From: Glandiceps talaboti
Taxonomy: Eukaryota > Hemichordata > Enteropneusta > Spengelidae
Length of the DNA stretch: 64,000 nucleotides
Assembly (NCBI RefSeq): GCF_964340395.1
Contig: NC_135558.1
Span: 20,361,871 to 20,425,870 of the forward strand
Reading direction: 5' to 3'
In this document: in pieces, positions 9,734 through 21,882 of the stretch
Numbering within the stretch: the stretch's first letter is position 1
How the letters are laid out: every line of letters starts with the position of its first letter
The notes under the pieces: model-generated
Database searches by the model: none
Seen by the model: only the letters and a program-made list of their open reading frames with translations
Told to the model about the DNA's origin: nothing
Position numbers and translations under genes: made by a program

Positions 9734-9853
9734 GCCTACGGCCATACTACGTAGAAAACACCGGTTCTCGTCCGATCACCGAAGTTAAGCTGCGTCGGGC
9801 GTGGTTAGTACTTGGATGGGAGACCGCCTGGGAATACCACGTGCCGTAGGCGT
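9734..9853 (+). rRNA. 5S rRNA: 5S rRNA, copy 16
   Basis: Identical to the reference. Promoter type G; 633 bp to the next gene. The spacer is a hybrid: module 1 side GATTAT/GCCTCT/GAGCGCC, but from module 2 on it matches copy 13. The 1,900-bp duplication joins here. Confidence 0.98.
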
Positions 9854-10366
9854 TTCTATTATATTTTTTTTTTCATTTCTTTTCATTTTACTCGAGATAT
9901 GTTTGTATGATTATTTTTTTTATCGTTACGAGTCTTACGACAATGACGTGAACTGCTCGGGGTTGCGCCTCTTGTGACGAGCGCCATCTACGACAAAAAG
10001 TAACATTAGGTATTTTATTTTTTTTTTCATTTCTTTTCATTTTACTCGAGATATATTTGTATGATTATTTTTCAACTTGTTCTGAGAGCAACGAACACCC
10101 TGAGCAACAACCACCTGTAGCAACAACATACGACATACCATGAAAACAGTATCTATCTGATACGGCGATCTATGTGTTCACTCACATATTACAATTACAG
10201 TTTTAAGTCAGTACGAATAACTTCTCTCGCCATTTAAAAAAAAAATTACTGCCCCCAAAAATAGGGTTGGTCGGGTTATCGGAAAAAACGCATTGTTTCT
10301 GTTTACTGGTAACTGGTATTAAACGAGTCGTTAGTGTATAACCTTATAACTTTGCTGTAAGTACTT

Positions 10367-10486
10367 GCCTACGGCCATACTACGTAGAAAACACCGGTTC
10401 TCGTCCGATCACCGAAGTTAAGCTGCGTCGGGCGTGGTTAGTACTTGGATGGGAGACCGCCTGGGAATACCACGTGCCGTAGGCGT
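10367..10486 (+). rRNA. 5S rRNA: 5S rRNA, copy 17
   Basis: Identical to the reference. Promoter type G; 633 bp to the next gene. Duplicate of copy 14 (TTTTGTTATCG marker). Confidence 0.98.
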
Positions 10487-10999
10487 TTCTATTATATTTT
10501 TTTTTTCATTTCTTTTCATTTTACTCGAGATATGTTTGTATGATCATTTTTGTTATCGTTACGAGTCTTACGACAATGACGTGAACTGCTCGGGGTTGCG
10601 CATCTTGTGACGAGTGCCATCTACGACAAAAAGTAACATTAGGTATTTTATATTTTTTTTCATTTCTTTTCATTTTACTCGAGATATATTTGTATGATTA
10701 TTTTTCAACTTGTTCTGAGAGCAACGAACACCCTGAGCAACAACCACCTGTAGCAACAACATACGACATACCATGAAAACAGTATCTATCTGATACGGCG
10801 ATCTATGTGTTCACTCACATATTACGATTACAGTTTTAAGTCAGTACGAATAACTTCTCTCGCCATTTAAAAAAAAAATTACTGCCCCCAAAAATAGGGT
10901 TGGTCGGGTTATCGGAAAAAACGCATTGTTTCTGTTTACTGGTAACTGGTATTAAACGAGTCGTTAGTATATAACCTTATAACTTTGCTGTAAGTACTT

Positions 11000-11119
11000 G
11001 CCTACGGCCATACTACGTAGAAAACACCGGTTCTCGTCCGATCACCGAAGTTAAGCTGCGTCGGGCGTGGTTAGTACTTGGATGGGAGACCGCCTGGAAA
11101 TACCACGTGCCGTAGGCGT
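11000..11119 (+). rRNA. 5S rRNA: 5S rRNA, copy 18 (G99A)
   Basis: Duplicate of copy 15 at exactly 1,900 bp, with the same G99A change. Promoter type A; 634 bp to the next gene. Confidence 0.95.
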
Positions 11120-11633
11120 TTCTATTATATTTTTTTTTTCATTTCTTTTCATTTTACTCGAGATATGTTTGTATGATTATTTTTTTTATCGTTACGAGTC
11201 TTACGACAATGACGTGAACTGCTCGGGGTTGCGCCTCTTGTGACGAGCGCCATCTACGACAAAAAGTAACATTAGGTATTTTATTTTATTTTTTCATTTC
11301 TTTTCATTTTACTCGAGATATGTTTGTATGATTATTTTTCAACTTGTTCTGAGAGCAACGAACACCCTGAGCAACAACCACCTGTAGCAACAACATACGA
11401 CATACCGTGAATACAGTATCTATCTGATACGGCGATCTATGTGTTCACTCACATATTACGATTACAGTTTTAAGTCAGTACGAATAACTTCTCTCGCCAT
11501 TTAAAAAAAAAATTACTGCCCCCAAAAATAGGGTTGGTCGGGTTATCGGAAAAAACGCATTGTTTCTGTTTACTGGTAACTGGTATTAAACGAGTCGTTA
11601 GTGTATAACCTTATAACTTTGCTGTAAGTACTT

Positions 11634-11753
11634 GCCTACGGCCATACTACGTAGAAAACACCGGTTCTCGTCCGATCACCGAAGTTAAGCTGCGTCGGGC
11701 GTGGTTAGTACTTGGATGGGAGACCGCCTGGGAATACCACGTGCCGTAGGCGT
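11634..11753 (+). rRNA. 5S rRNA: 5S rRNA, copy 19
   Basis: Identical to the reference. Promoter type G; 633 bp to the next gene. Matches copy 16 up to module 2, then has GATATGTTT and CCGTGAATAC. Confidence 0.98.
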
Positions 11754-12266
11754 TTCTATTATATTTTTTTTTTCATTTCTTTTCATTTTACTCGAGATAT
11801 GTTTGTATGATTATTTTTTTTATCGTTACGAGTCTTACGACAATGACGTGAACTGCTCGGGGTTGCGCCTCTTGTGACGAGCGCCATCTACGACAAAAAG
11901 TAACATTAGGTATTTTATTTTTTTTTTCATTTCTTTTCATTTTACTCGAGATATGTTTGTATGATTATTTTTCAACTTGTTCTGAGAGCAACGAACACCC
12001 TGAGCAACAACCACCTGTAGCAACAACATACGACATACCGTGAATACAGTATCTATCTGATACGGCGATCTATGTGTTCACTCACATATTACGATTACAG
12101 TTTTAAGTCAGTACGAATAACTTCTCTCGCCATTTAAAAAAAAAATTACTGCCCCCAAAAATAGGGTTGGTCGGGTTATCGGAAAAAACGCATTGTTTCT
12201 GTTTACTGGTAACTGGTATTAAACGAGTCGTTAGTGTATAACCTTATAACTTTGCTGTAAGTACTT

Positions 12267-12386
12267 GCCTACGGCCATACTACGTAGAAAACACCGGTTC
12301 TCGTCCGATCACCGAAGTTAAGCTGCGTCGGGCGTGGTTAGTACTTGGATGGGAGACCGCCTGGGAATACCACGTGCCGTAGGCGT
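12267..12386 (+). rRNA. 5S rRNA: 5S rRNA, copy 20
   Basis: Identical to the reference. Promoter type G; 633 bp to the next gene. The only unit combining GCCTCT with GAGTGCC, a sign of exchange inside the GC-richer block. Confidence 0.98.
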
Positions 12387-12899
12387 TTCTATTATATTTT
12401 TTTTTTCATTTCTTTTCATTTTACTCGAGATATGTTTGTATGATCATTTTTTTTATCGTTACGAGTCTTACGACAATGACGTGAACTGCTCGGGGTTGCG
12501 CCTCTTGTGACGAGTGCCATCTACGACAAAAAGTAACATTAGGTATTTTATATTTTTTTTCATTTCTTTTCATTTTACTCGAGATATATTTGTATGATTA
12601 TTTTTCAACTTGTTCTGAGAGCAACGAACACCCTGAGCAACAACCACCTGTAGCAACAACATACGACATACCATGAAAACAGTATCTATCTGATACGGCG
12701 ATCTATGTGTTCACTCACATATTACGATTACAGTTTTAAGTCAGTACGAATAACTTCTCTCGCCATTTAAAAAAAAAATTACTGCCCCCAAAAATAGGGT
12801 TGGTCGGGTTATCGGAAAAAACGCATTGTTTCTGTTTACTGGTAACTGGTATTAAACGAGTCGTTAGTATATAACCTTATAACTTTGCTGTAAGTACTT

Positions 12900-13019
12900 G
12901 CCTACGGCCATACTACGTAGAAAACACCGGTTCTCGTCCGATCACCGAAGTTAAGCTGCGTCGGGCGTGGTTAGTACTTGGATGGGAGACCGCCTGGGAA
13001 TACCACGTGCCGTAGGCGT
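12900..13019 (+). rRNA. 5S rRNA: 5S rRNA, copy 21
   Basis: Identical to the reference. Promoter type A; 633 bp to the next gene. The linker before module 2 is an unbroken long T-run, and module 2 is followed by ATTTGTCAAC (unique). Confidence 0.98.
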
Positions 13020-13532
13020 TTCTATTATATTTTTTTTTTTCATTTCTTTTCATTTTACTCGAGATATGTTTGTATGATTATTTTTTTTATCGTTACGAGT
13101 CTTACGACAATGACGTGAACTGCTCGGGGTTGCGCCTCTTGTGACGAGCGCCATCTACGACAAAAAGTAACATTAGGTTTTTTTTTTTTTTTTCATTTCT
13201 TTTCATTTTACTCGAGATATGTTTGTATGATTATTTGTCAACTTGTTCTGAGAGCAACGAACACCCTGAGCAACAACCACCTGTAGCAACAACATACGAC
13301 ATACCGTGAATACAGTATCTATCTGATACGGCGATCTATGTGTTCACTCACATATTACGATTACAGTTTTAAGTCAGTACGAATAACTTCTCTCGCCATT
13401 TAAAAAAAAAATTACTGCCCCCAAAAATAGGGTTGGTCGGGTTATCGGAAAAAACACATTGTTTCTGTTTACTGGTAACTGGTATTAAACGAGTCGTTAG
13501 TGTATAACCTTATAACTTTGCTGTAAGTACTT

Positions 13533-13652
13533 GCCTACGGCCATACTACGTAGAAAACACCGGTTCTCGTCCGATCACCGAAGTTAAGCTGCGTCGGGCG
13601 TGGTTAGTACTTGGATGGGAGACCGCCTGGGAATACCACGTGCCGTAGGCGT
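13533..13652 (+). rRNA. 5S rRNA: 5S rRNA, copy 22
   Basis: Identical to the reference. Promoter type G; 634 bp to the next gene. Upstream it has ACACATTG, the allele otherwise seen only with the 21-bp insertion, but here without the insertion. Confidence 0.98.
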
Positions 13653-14166
13653 TTCTATTATATTTTTTTTTTTCATTTCTTTTCATTTTACTCGAGATAT
13701 GTTTGTATGATCATTTTTTTTATCGTTACGAGTCTTACGACAATGACGTGAACTGCTCGGGGTTGCGCATCTTGTGACGAGTGCCATCTACGACAAAAAG
13801 TAACATTAGGTATTTTATATTATTTTTCATTTCTTTTCATTTTACTCGAGATATATTTGTATGATTATTTTTCAACTTGTTCTGAGAGCAACGAACACCC
13901 TGAGCAACAACCACCTGTAGCAACAACATACGACATACCATGAAAACAGTATCTATCTGATACGGCGATCTATGTGTTCACTCACATATTACGATTACAG
14001 TTTTAAGTCAGTACGAATAACTTCTCTCGCCATTTAAAAAAAAAATTACTGCCCCCAAAAATAGGGTTGGTCGGGTTATCGGAAAAAACGCATTGTTTCT
14101 GTTTACTGGTAACTGGTATTAAACGAGTCGTTAGTATATAACCTTATAACTTTGCTGTAAGTACTT

Positions 14167-14286
14167 GCCTACGGCCATACTACGTAGAAAACACCGGTTC
14201 TCGTCCGATCACCGAAGTTAAGCTGCGTCGGGCGTGGTTAGTACTTGGATGGGAGACCGCCTGGGAATACCACGTGCCGTAGGCGT
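14167..14286 (+). rRNA. 5S rRNA: 5S rRNA, copy 23
   Basis: Identical to the reference. Promoter type A; 633 bp to the next gene. Spacer GATTAT/GCCTCT/GAGCGCC/GATATGTTT/CCGTGAATAC. Confidence 0.98.
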
Positions 14287-14799
14287 TTCTATTATATTTT
14301 TTTTTTCATTTCTTTTCATTTTACTCGAGATATGTTTGTATGATTATTTTTTTTATCGTTACGAGTCTTACGACAATGACGTGAACTGCTCGGGGTTGCG
14401 CCTCTTGTGACGAGCGCCATCTACGACAAAAAGTAACATTAGGTATTTTATTTTTTTTTTCATTTCTTTTCATTTTACTCGAGATATGTTTGTATGATTA
14501 TTTTTCAACTTGTTCTGAGAGCAACGAACACCCTGAGCAACAACCACCTGTAGCAACAACATACGACATACCGTGAATACAGTATCTATCTGATACGGCG
14601 ATCTATGTGTTCACTCACATATTACGATTACAGTTTTAAGTCAGTACGAATAACTTCTCTCGCCATTTAAAAAAAAAATTACTGCCCCCAAAAATAGGGT
14701 TGGTCGGGTTATCGGAAAAAACGCATTGTTTCTGTTTACTGGTAACTGGTATTAAACGAGTCGTTAGTATATAACCTTATAACTTTGCTGTAAGTACTT

Positions 14800-14919
14800 G
14801 CCTACGGCCATACTACGTAGAAAACACCGGTTCTCGTCCGATCACCGAAGTTAAGCTGCGTCGGGCGTGGTTAGTACTTGGATGGGAGACCGCCTGGGAA
14901 TACCACGTGCCGTAGGCGT
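14800..14919 (+). rRNA. 5S rRNA: 5S rRNA, copy 24
   Basis: Identical to the reference. Promoter type A; 661 bp to the next gene owing to the 35-bp patch at 15289-15323. Confidence 0.98.
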
Positions 14920-15288
14920 TTCTATTATATTTTTTTTTTCATTTCTTTTCATTTTACTCGAGATATGTTTGTATGATTATTTTTTTTATCGTTACGAGTC
15001 TTACGACAATGACGTGAACTGCTCGGGGTTGCGCCTCTTGTGACGAGCGCCATCTACGACAAAAAGTAACATTAGGTATTTTATTTTATTTTTTCATTTC
15101 TTTTCATTTTACTCGAGATATGTTTGTATGATTATTTTTCAACTTGTTCTGAGAGCAACGAACACCCTGAGCAACAACCACCTGTAGCAACAACATACGA
15201 CATACCGTGAATACAGTATCTATCTGATACGGCGATCTATGTGTTCACTCACATATTACGATTACAGTTTTAAGTCAGTACGAATAAC

Positions 15289-15323
15289 TTTCATTTACTT
15301 TTCATTTCTTTTCATTTTACTCG
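15289..15323 (+). repeat. 35-bp module-like patch, fourth copy
   Basis: Same patch as at 3178, but the next gene (copy 25) has the normal G51 and the usual CCCCCAAAAA, so the patch moved apart from its zone I haplotype. Confidence 0.9.
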
Positions 15324-15460
15324 CCATTTAAAAAAAAAATTACTGCCCCCAAAAATAGGGTTGGTCGGGTTATCGGAAAAAACGCATTGTTTCTGTTTAC
15401 TGGTAACTGGTATTAAACGAGTCGTTAGTGTATAACCTTATAACTTTGCTGTAAGTACTT

Positions 15461-15580
15461 GCCTACGGCCATACTACGTAGAAAACACCGGTTCTCGTCC
15501 GATCACCGAAGTTAAGCTGCGTCGGGCGTGGTTAGTACTTGGATGGGAGACCGCCTGGGAATACCACGTGCCGTAGGCGT
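15461..15580 (+). rRNA. 5S rRNA: 5S rRNA, copy 25
   Basis: Identical to the reference. Promoter type G; 633 bp to the next gene. Mixed spacer: GATTAT with GCATCT and GAGTGCC. Confidence 0.98.
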
Positions 15581-16093
15581 TTCTATTATATTTTTTTTTT
15601 CATTTCTTTTCATTTTACTCGAGATATGTTTGTATGATTATTTTTTTTATCGTTACGAGTCTTACGACAATGACGTGAACTGCTCGGGGTTGCGCATCTT
15701 GTGACGAGTGCCATCTACGACAAAAAGTAACATTAGGTATTTTATATTTTTTTTCATTTCTTTTCATTTTACTCGAGATATATTTGTATGATTATTTTTC
15801 AACTTGTTCTGAGAGCAACGAACACCCTGAGCAACAACCACCTGTAGCAACAACATACGACATACCATGAAAACAGTATCTATCTGATACGGCGATCTAT
15901 GTGTTCACTCACATATTACGATTACAGTTTTAAGTCAGTACGAATAACTTCTCTCGCCATTTAAAAAAAAAATTACTTCCCCCAAAAATAGGGTTGGTCG
16001 GGTTATCGGAAAAAACGCATTGTTTCTGTTTACTGGTAACTGGTATTAAACGAGTCGTTAGTATATAACCTTATAACTTTGCTGTAAGTACTT

Positions 16094-16213
16094 GCCTACG
16101 GCCATACTACGTAGAAAACACCGGTTCTCGTCCGATCACCGAAGTTAAGCTGCGTCGGGCGTGGTTAGTACTTGGATGGGAGACCGCCTGGGAATACCAC
16201 GTGCCGTAGGCGT
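16094..16213 (+). rRNA. 5S rRNA: 5S rRNA, copy 26
   Basis: Identical to the reference. Promoter type A; 655 bp to the next gene, the first interval lengthened by the 21-bp insertion. Upstream ATTACTTCCCCC has a unique G to T change. Confidence 0.98.
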
Positions 16214-16676
16214 TTCTATTATATTTTTTTTTTCATTTCTTTTCATTTTACTCGAGATATGTTTGTATGATTATTTTTTTTATCGTTACGAGTCTTACGA
16301 CAATGACGTGAACTGCTCGGGGTTGCGCCTCTTGTGACGAGCGCCATCTACGACAAAAAGTAACATTAGGTATTTTATTTTATTTTTTCATTTCTTTTCA
16401 TTTTACTCGAGATATGTTTGTATGATTATTTTTCAACTTGTTCTGAGAGCAACGAACACCCTGAGCAACAACCACCTGTAGCAACAACATACGACATACC
16501 GTGAATACAGTATCTATCTGATACGGCGATCTATGTGTTCACTCACATATTACGATTACAGTTTTAAGTCAGTACGAATAACTTCTCTCGCCATTTAAAA
16601 AAAAAATTACTGCCCCCAAAAATAGGGTTGGTCGGGTTATCGGAAAAAACACATTGTTTCTGTTTACTGGTAACTG

Positions 16677-16697
16677 TCTTTCAGTATTTTCTAGTGG
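16677..16697 (+). repeat. 21-bp spacer insertion, first of ten
   Basis: A 21-bp insertion (starts TCTTTCAGTA, ends CTAGTGG) splits the second ACTGG of ACTGGTAACTGGTATT, about 70 bp upstream of the gene. It goes with ACACATTG in place of ACGCATTG. The other nine start at 18597, 20517, 22465, 24386, 25673, 29030, 30317, 32239 and 33525. All lie in zone II and all precede a type A promoter. I recognise no source element. Confidence 0.9.
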
Positions 16698-16748
16698 GTA
16701 TTAAACGAGTCGTTAGTATATAACCTTATAACTTTGCTGTAAGTACTT

Positions 16749-16868
16749 GCCTACGGCCATACTACGTAGAAAACACCGGTTCTCGTCCGATCACCGAAGT
16801 TAAGCTGCGTCGGGCGTGGTTAGTACTTGGATGGGAGACCGCCTGGGAATACCACGTGCCGTAGGCGT
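16749..16868 (+). rRNA. 5S rRNA: 5S rRNA, copy 27
   Basis: Identical to the reference. Promoter type A with the 21-bp insertion; 633 bp to the next gene. The spacer brings GACGAACGCC and CTGAGCGCAAC, alleles typical of this unit type. Confidence 0.98.
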
Positions 16869-17381
16869 TTCTATTATATTTTTTTTTCATTTCTTTTCAT
16901 TTTACTCGAGATATGTTTGTATGATTATTTTTTTTATCGTTACGAGTCTTACGACAATGACGTGAACTGCTCGGGGTTGCGCCTCTTGTGACGAACGCCA
17001 TCTACGACAAAAAGTAACATTAGGTATTTTATTTTATTTTTTCATTTCTTTTCATTTTACTCGAGATATGTTTGTATGATTATTTTTCAACTTGTTCTGA
17101 GCGCAACGAACACCCTGAGCAACAACCACCTGTAGCAACAACATACGACATACCGTGAATACAGTATCTATCTGATACGGCGATCTATGTGTTCACTCAC
17201 ATATTACGATTACAGTTTTAAGTCAGTACGAATAACTTCTCTCGCCATTTAAAAAAAAAATTACTGCCCCCAAAAATAGGGTTGGTCGGGTTATCGGAAA
17301 AAACGCATTGTTTCTGTTTACTGGTAACTGGTATTAAACGAGTCGTTAGTGTATAACCTTATAACTTTGCTGTAAGTACTT

Positions 17382-17501
17382 GCCTACGGCCATACTACGT
17401 AGAAAACACCGGTTCTCGTCCGATCACCGAAGTTAAGCTGCGTCGGGCGTGGTTAGTACTTGGATGGGAGACCGCCTGGGAATACCACGTGCCGTAGGCG
17501 T
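17382..17501 (+). rRNA. 5S rRNA: 5S rRNA, copy 28
   Basis: Identical to the reference. Promoter type G; 633 bp to the next gene. The linker has TATTTAATATT, shared only with copy 37. Confidence 0.98.
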
Positions 17502-18014
17502 TTCTATTATATTTTTTTTTTCATTTCTTTTCATTTTACTCGAGATATGTTTGTATGATCATTTTTTTTATCGTTACGAGTCTTACGACAATGACGTGAA
17601 CTGCTCGGGGTTGCGCATCTTGTGACGAGTGCCATCTACGACAAAAAGTAACATTAGGTATTTAATATTTTTTTTCATTTCTTTTCATTTTACTCGAGAT
17701 ATATTTGTATGATTATTTTTCAACTTGTTCTGAGAGCAACGAACACCCTGAGCAACAACCACCTGTAGCAACAACATACGACATACCATGAAAACAGTAT
17801 CTATCTGATACGGCGATCTATGTGTTCACTCACATATTACGATTACAGTTTTAAGTCAGTACGAATAACTTCTCTCGCCATTTAAAAAAAAAATTACTGC
17901 CCCCCAAAATAGGGTTGGTCGGGTTATCGGAAAAAACGCATTGTTTCTGTTTACTGGTAACTGGTATTAAACGAGTCGTTAGTATATAACCTTATAACTT
18001 TGCTGTAAGTACTT

Positions 18015-18134
18015 GCCTACGGCCATACTACGTAGAAAACACCGGTTCTCGTCCGATCACCGAAGTTAAGCTGCGTCGGGCGTGGTTAGTACTTGGATGG
18101 GAGACCGCCTGGGAATACCACGTGCCGTAGGCGT
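18015..18134 (+). rRNA. 5S rRNA: 5S rRNA, copy 29
   Basis: Identical to the reference. Promoter type A; 654 bp to the next gene. Upstream has C6 (GCCCCCCAAAA) as do copies 32 and 35. Confidence 0.98.
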
Positions 18135-18668
18135 TTCTATTATATTTTTTTTTTCATTTCTTTTCATTTTACTCGAGATATGTTTGTATGATTATTTTTT
18201 TATCGTTACGAGTCTTACGACAATGACGTGAACTGCTCGGGGTTGCGCCTCTTGTGACGAGCGCCATCTACGACAAAAAGTAACATTAGGTATTTTATTT
18301 TATTTTTTCATTTCTTTTCATTTTACTCGAGATATGTTTGTATGATTATTTTTCAACTTGTTCTGAGAGCAACGAACACCCTGAGCAACAACCACCTGTA
18401 GCAACAACATACGACATACCGTGAATACAGTATCTATCTGATACGGCGATCTATGTGTTCACTCACATATTACGATTACAGTTTTAAGTCAGTACGAATA
18501 ACTTCTCTCGCCATTTAAAAAAAAAATTACTGCCCCCAAAAATAGGGTTGGTCTGGTTATCGGAAAAAACACATTGTTTCTGTTTACTGGTAACTGTCTT
18601 TCAGTATTTTCTAGTGGGTATTAAACGAGTCGTTAGTATATAACCTTATAACTTTGCTGTAAGTACTT

Positions 18669-18788
18669 GCCTACGGCCATACTACGTAGAAAACACCGGT
18701 TCTCGTCCGATCACCGAAGTTAAGCTGCGTCGGGCGTGGTTAGTACTTGGATGGGAGACCGCCTGGGAATACCACGTGCCGTAGGCGT
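18669..18788 (+). rRNA. 5S rRNA: 5S rRNA, copy 30
   Basis: Identical to the reference. Promoter type A with 21-bp insertion (18597-18617); 633 bp to the next gene. Private changes: GGTCTGGTT upstream and TGTAACAACAAC in its spacer. Confidence 0.98.
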
Positions 18789-19301
18789 TTCTATTATATT
18801 TTTTTTTCATTTCTTTTCATTTTACTCGAGATATGTTTGTATGATTATTTTTTTTATCGTTACGAGTCTTACGACAATGACGTGAACTGCTCGGGGTTGC
18901 GCCTCTTGTGACGAACGCCATCTACGACAAAAAGTAACATTAGGTATTTTATTTTATTTTTTCATTTCTTTTCATTTTACTCGAGATATGTTTGTATGAT
19001 TATTTTTCAACTTGTTCTGAGCGCAACGAACACCCTGAGCAACAACCACCTGTAACAACAACATACGACATACCGTGAATACAGTATCTATCTGATACGG
19101 CGATCTATGTGTTCACTCACATATTACGATTACAGTTTTAAGTCAGTACGAATAACTTCTCTCGCCATTTAAAAAAAAAATTACTGCCCCCAAAAATAGG
19201 GTTGGTCGGGTTATCGGAAAAAACGCATTGTTTCTGTTTACTGGTAACTGGTATTAAACGAGTCGTTAGTGTATAACCTTATAACTTTGCTGTAAGTACT
19301 T

Positions 19302-19421
19302 GCCTACGGCCATACTACGTAGAAAACACCGGTTCTCGTCCGATCACCGAAGTTAAGCTGCGTCGGGCGTGGTTAGTACTTGGATGGGAGACCGCCTGGG
19401 AATACCACGTGCCGTAGGCGT
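19302..19421 (+). rRNA. 5S rRNA: 5S rRNA, copy 31
   Basis: Identical to the reference. Promoter type G; 633 bp to the next gene. Spacer GATCAT/GCATCT/GAGTGCC/GATATATTT/CCATGAAAAC. Confidence 0.98.
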
Positions 19422-19934
19422 TTCTATTATATTTTTTTTTTCATTTCTTTTCATTTTACTCGAGATATGTTTGTATGATCATTTTTTTTATCGTTACGAG
19501 TCTTACGACAATGACGTGAACTGCTCGGGGTTGCGCATCTTGTGACGAGTGCCATCTACGACAAAAAGTAACATTAGGTATTTTATATTTTTTTTCATTT
19601 CTTTTCATTTTACTCGAGATATATTTGTATGATTATTTTTCAACTTGTTCTGAGAGCAACGAACACCCTGAGCAACAACCACCTGTAGCAACAACATACG
19701 ACATACCATGAAAACAGTATCTATCTGATACGGCGATCTATGTGTTCACTCACATATTACGATTACAGTTTTAAGTCAGTACGAATAACTTCTCTCGCCA
19801 TTTAAAAAAAAAATTACTGCCCCCCAAAATAGGGTTGGTCGGGTTATCGGAAAAAACGCATTGTTTCTGTTTACTGGTAACTGGTATTAAACGAGTCGTT
19901 AGTATATAACCTTATAACTTTGCTGTAAGTACTT

Positions 19935-20054
19935 GCCTACGGCCATACTACGTAGAAAACACCGGTTCTCGTCCGATCACCGAAGTTAAGCTGCGTCGGG
20001 CGTGGTTAGTACTTGGATGGGAGACCGCCTGGGAATACCACGTGCCGTAGGCGT
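19935..20054 (+). rRNA. 5S rRNA: 5S rRNA, copy 32
   Basis: Identical to the reference. Promoter type A, with the C6 variant upstream; 654 bp to the next gene. Confidence 0.98.
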
Positions 20055-20588
20055 TTCTATTATATTTTTTTTTCATTTCTTTTCATTTTACTCGAGATAT
20101 GTTTGTATGATTATTTTTTTTATCGTTACGAGTCTTACGACAATGACGTGAACTGCTCGGGGTTGCGCCTCTTGTGACGAGCGCCATCTACGACAAAAAG
20201 TAACATTAGGTATTTTATTTTATTTTTTCATTTCTTTTCATTTTACTCGAGATATGTTTGTATGATTATTTTTCAACTTGTTCTGAGAGCAACGAACACC
20301 CTGAGCAACAACCACCTGTAGCAACAACATACGACATACCGTGAATACAGTATCTATCTGATACGGCGATCTATGTGTTCACTCACATATTACGATTACA
20401 GTTTTAAGTCAGTACGAATAACTTCTCTCGCCATTTAAAAAAAAAATTACTGCCCCCAAAAATAGGGTTGGTCGGGTTATCGGAAAAAACACATTGTTTC
20501 TGTTTACTGGTAACTGTCTTTCAGTATTTTCTAGTGGGTATTAAACGAGTCGTTAGTATATAACCTTATAACTTTGCTGTAAGTACTT

Positions 20589-20708
20589 GCCTACGGCCAT
20601 ACTACGTAGAAAACACCGGTTCTCGTCCGATCACCGAAGTTAAGCTGCGTCGGGCGTGGTTAGTACTTGGATGGGAGACCGCCTGGGAATACCACGTGCC
20701 GTAGGCGT
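20589..20708 (+). rRNA. 5S rRNA: 5S rRNA, copy 33
   Basis: Identical to the reference. Promoter type A with the 21-bp insertion (20517-20537); 661 bp to the next gene. Its downstream half has the common GAGCGCC and CTGAGAGCAAC and ends in the 35-bp patch, so it is a hybrid with a copy-24-like unit. Confidence 0.98.
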
Positions 20709-21077
20709 TTCTATTATATTTTTTTTTTCATTTCTTTTCATTTTACTCGAGATATGTTTGTATGATTATTTTTTTTATCGTTACGAGTCTTACGACAATG
20801 ACGTGAACTGCTCGGGGTTGCGCCTCTTGTGACGAGCGCCATCTACGACAAAAAGTAACATTAGGTATTTTATTTTATTTTTTCATTTCTTTTCATTTTA
20901 CTCGAGATATGTTTGTATGATTATTTTTCAACTTGTTCTGAGAGCAACGAACACCCTGAGCAACAACCACCTGTAGCAACAACATACGACATACCGTGAA
21001 TACAGTATCTATCTGATACGGCGATCTATGTGTTCACTCACATATTACGATTACAGTTTTAAGTCAGTACGAATAAC

Positions 21078-21112
21078 TTTCATTTACTTTTCATTTCTTT
21101 TCATTTTACTCG
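21078..21112 (+). repeat. 35-bp module-like patch, fifth copy
   Basis: Lies before gene 34, as at 15289 before gene 25; both following genes have the G promoter and normal G51. Confidence 0.9.
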
Positions 21113-21249
21113 CCATTTAAAAAAAAAATTACTGCCCCCAAAAATAGGGTTGGTCGGGTTATCGGAAAAAACGCATTGTTTCTGTTTACTGGTAACTGGT
21201 ATTAAACGAGTCGTTAGTGTATAACCTTATAACTTTGCTGTAAGTACTT

Positions 21250-21369
21250 GCCTACGGCCATACTACGTAGAAAACACCGGTTCTCGTCCGATCACCGAAG
21301 TTAAGCTGCGTCGGGCGTGGTTAGTACTTGGATGGGAGACCGCCTGGGAATACCACGTGCCGTAGGCGT
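21250..21369 (+). rRNA. 5S rRNA: 5S rRNA, copy 34
   Basis: Identical to the reference. Promoter type G; 633 bp to the next gene. Spacer GAGTGCC/GATATATTT/CCATGAAAAC. Confidence 0.98.
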
Positions 21370-21882
21370 TTCTATTATATTTTTTTTTTCATTTCTTTTC
21401 ATTTTACTCGAGATATGTTTGTATGATCATTTTTTTTATCGTTACGAGTCTTACGACAATGACGTGAACTGCTCGGGGTTGCGCATCTTGTGACGAGTGC
21501 CATCTACGACAAAAAGTAACATTAGGTATTTTATATTTTTTTTCATTTCTTTTCATTTTACTCGAGATATATTTGTATGATTATTTTTCAACTTGTTCTG
21601 AGAGCAACGAACACCCTGAGCAACAACCACCTGTAGCAACAACATACGACATACCATGAAAACAGTATCTATCTGATACGGCGATCTATGTGTTCACTCA
21701 CATATTACGATTACAGTTTTAAGTCAGTACGAATAACTTCTCTCGCCATTTAAAAAAAAAATTACTGCCCCCCAAAATAGGGTTGGTCGGGTTATCGGAA
21801 AAAACGCATTGTTTCTGTTTACTGGTAACTGGTATTAAACGAGTCGTTAGTATATAACCTTATAACTTTGCTGTAAGTACTT

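Larger units (their letters stand above)
8128..10027 (+). repeat. 1,900-bp three-unit duplication, first copy
   Basis: It runs from module 2 after gene 13 to just before module 2 after gene 16. Rare markers recur exactly 1,900 bp further on: ACAATTACAG (8291 and 10191), TTTTGTTATCG (about 8651 and 10551) and G99A (genes 15 and 18). Confidence 0.85.
10028..11927 (+). repeat. 1,900-bp three-unit duplication, second copy
   Basis: Covers genes 17-19. Both ends lie at a module 2, as does the start of the first copy, so an unequal crossover at or near module 2 is the simplest origin. I saw no difference between the two copies, which suggests a recent event. Confidence 0.85.
16749..18668 (+). repeat. 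Trimer higher-order repeat of zone II, first period (1,920 bp)
   Basis: Genes 27-29 in the order insertion/A, G, A. The order repeats at 18669 (1,920 bp), 20589 (1,948 bp, lengthened by the 35-bp patch) and 22537 (1,921 bp), and breaks down from gene 40 on. Confidence 0.85.
18669..20588 (+). repeat. Trimer higher-order repeat of zone II, second period (1,920 bp)
   Basis: Genes 30-32; same length and same order as the first period, with only a few private base changes. Confidence 0.85.

Noticed and set aside
16677-16697. 21-bp insertion as a small transposon or target-site duplication
   Set aside because: There are no terminal inverted repeats and no clear target-site duplication beyond the GG at its end.
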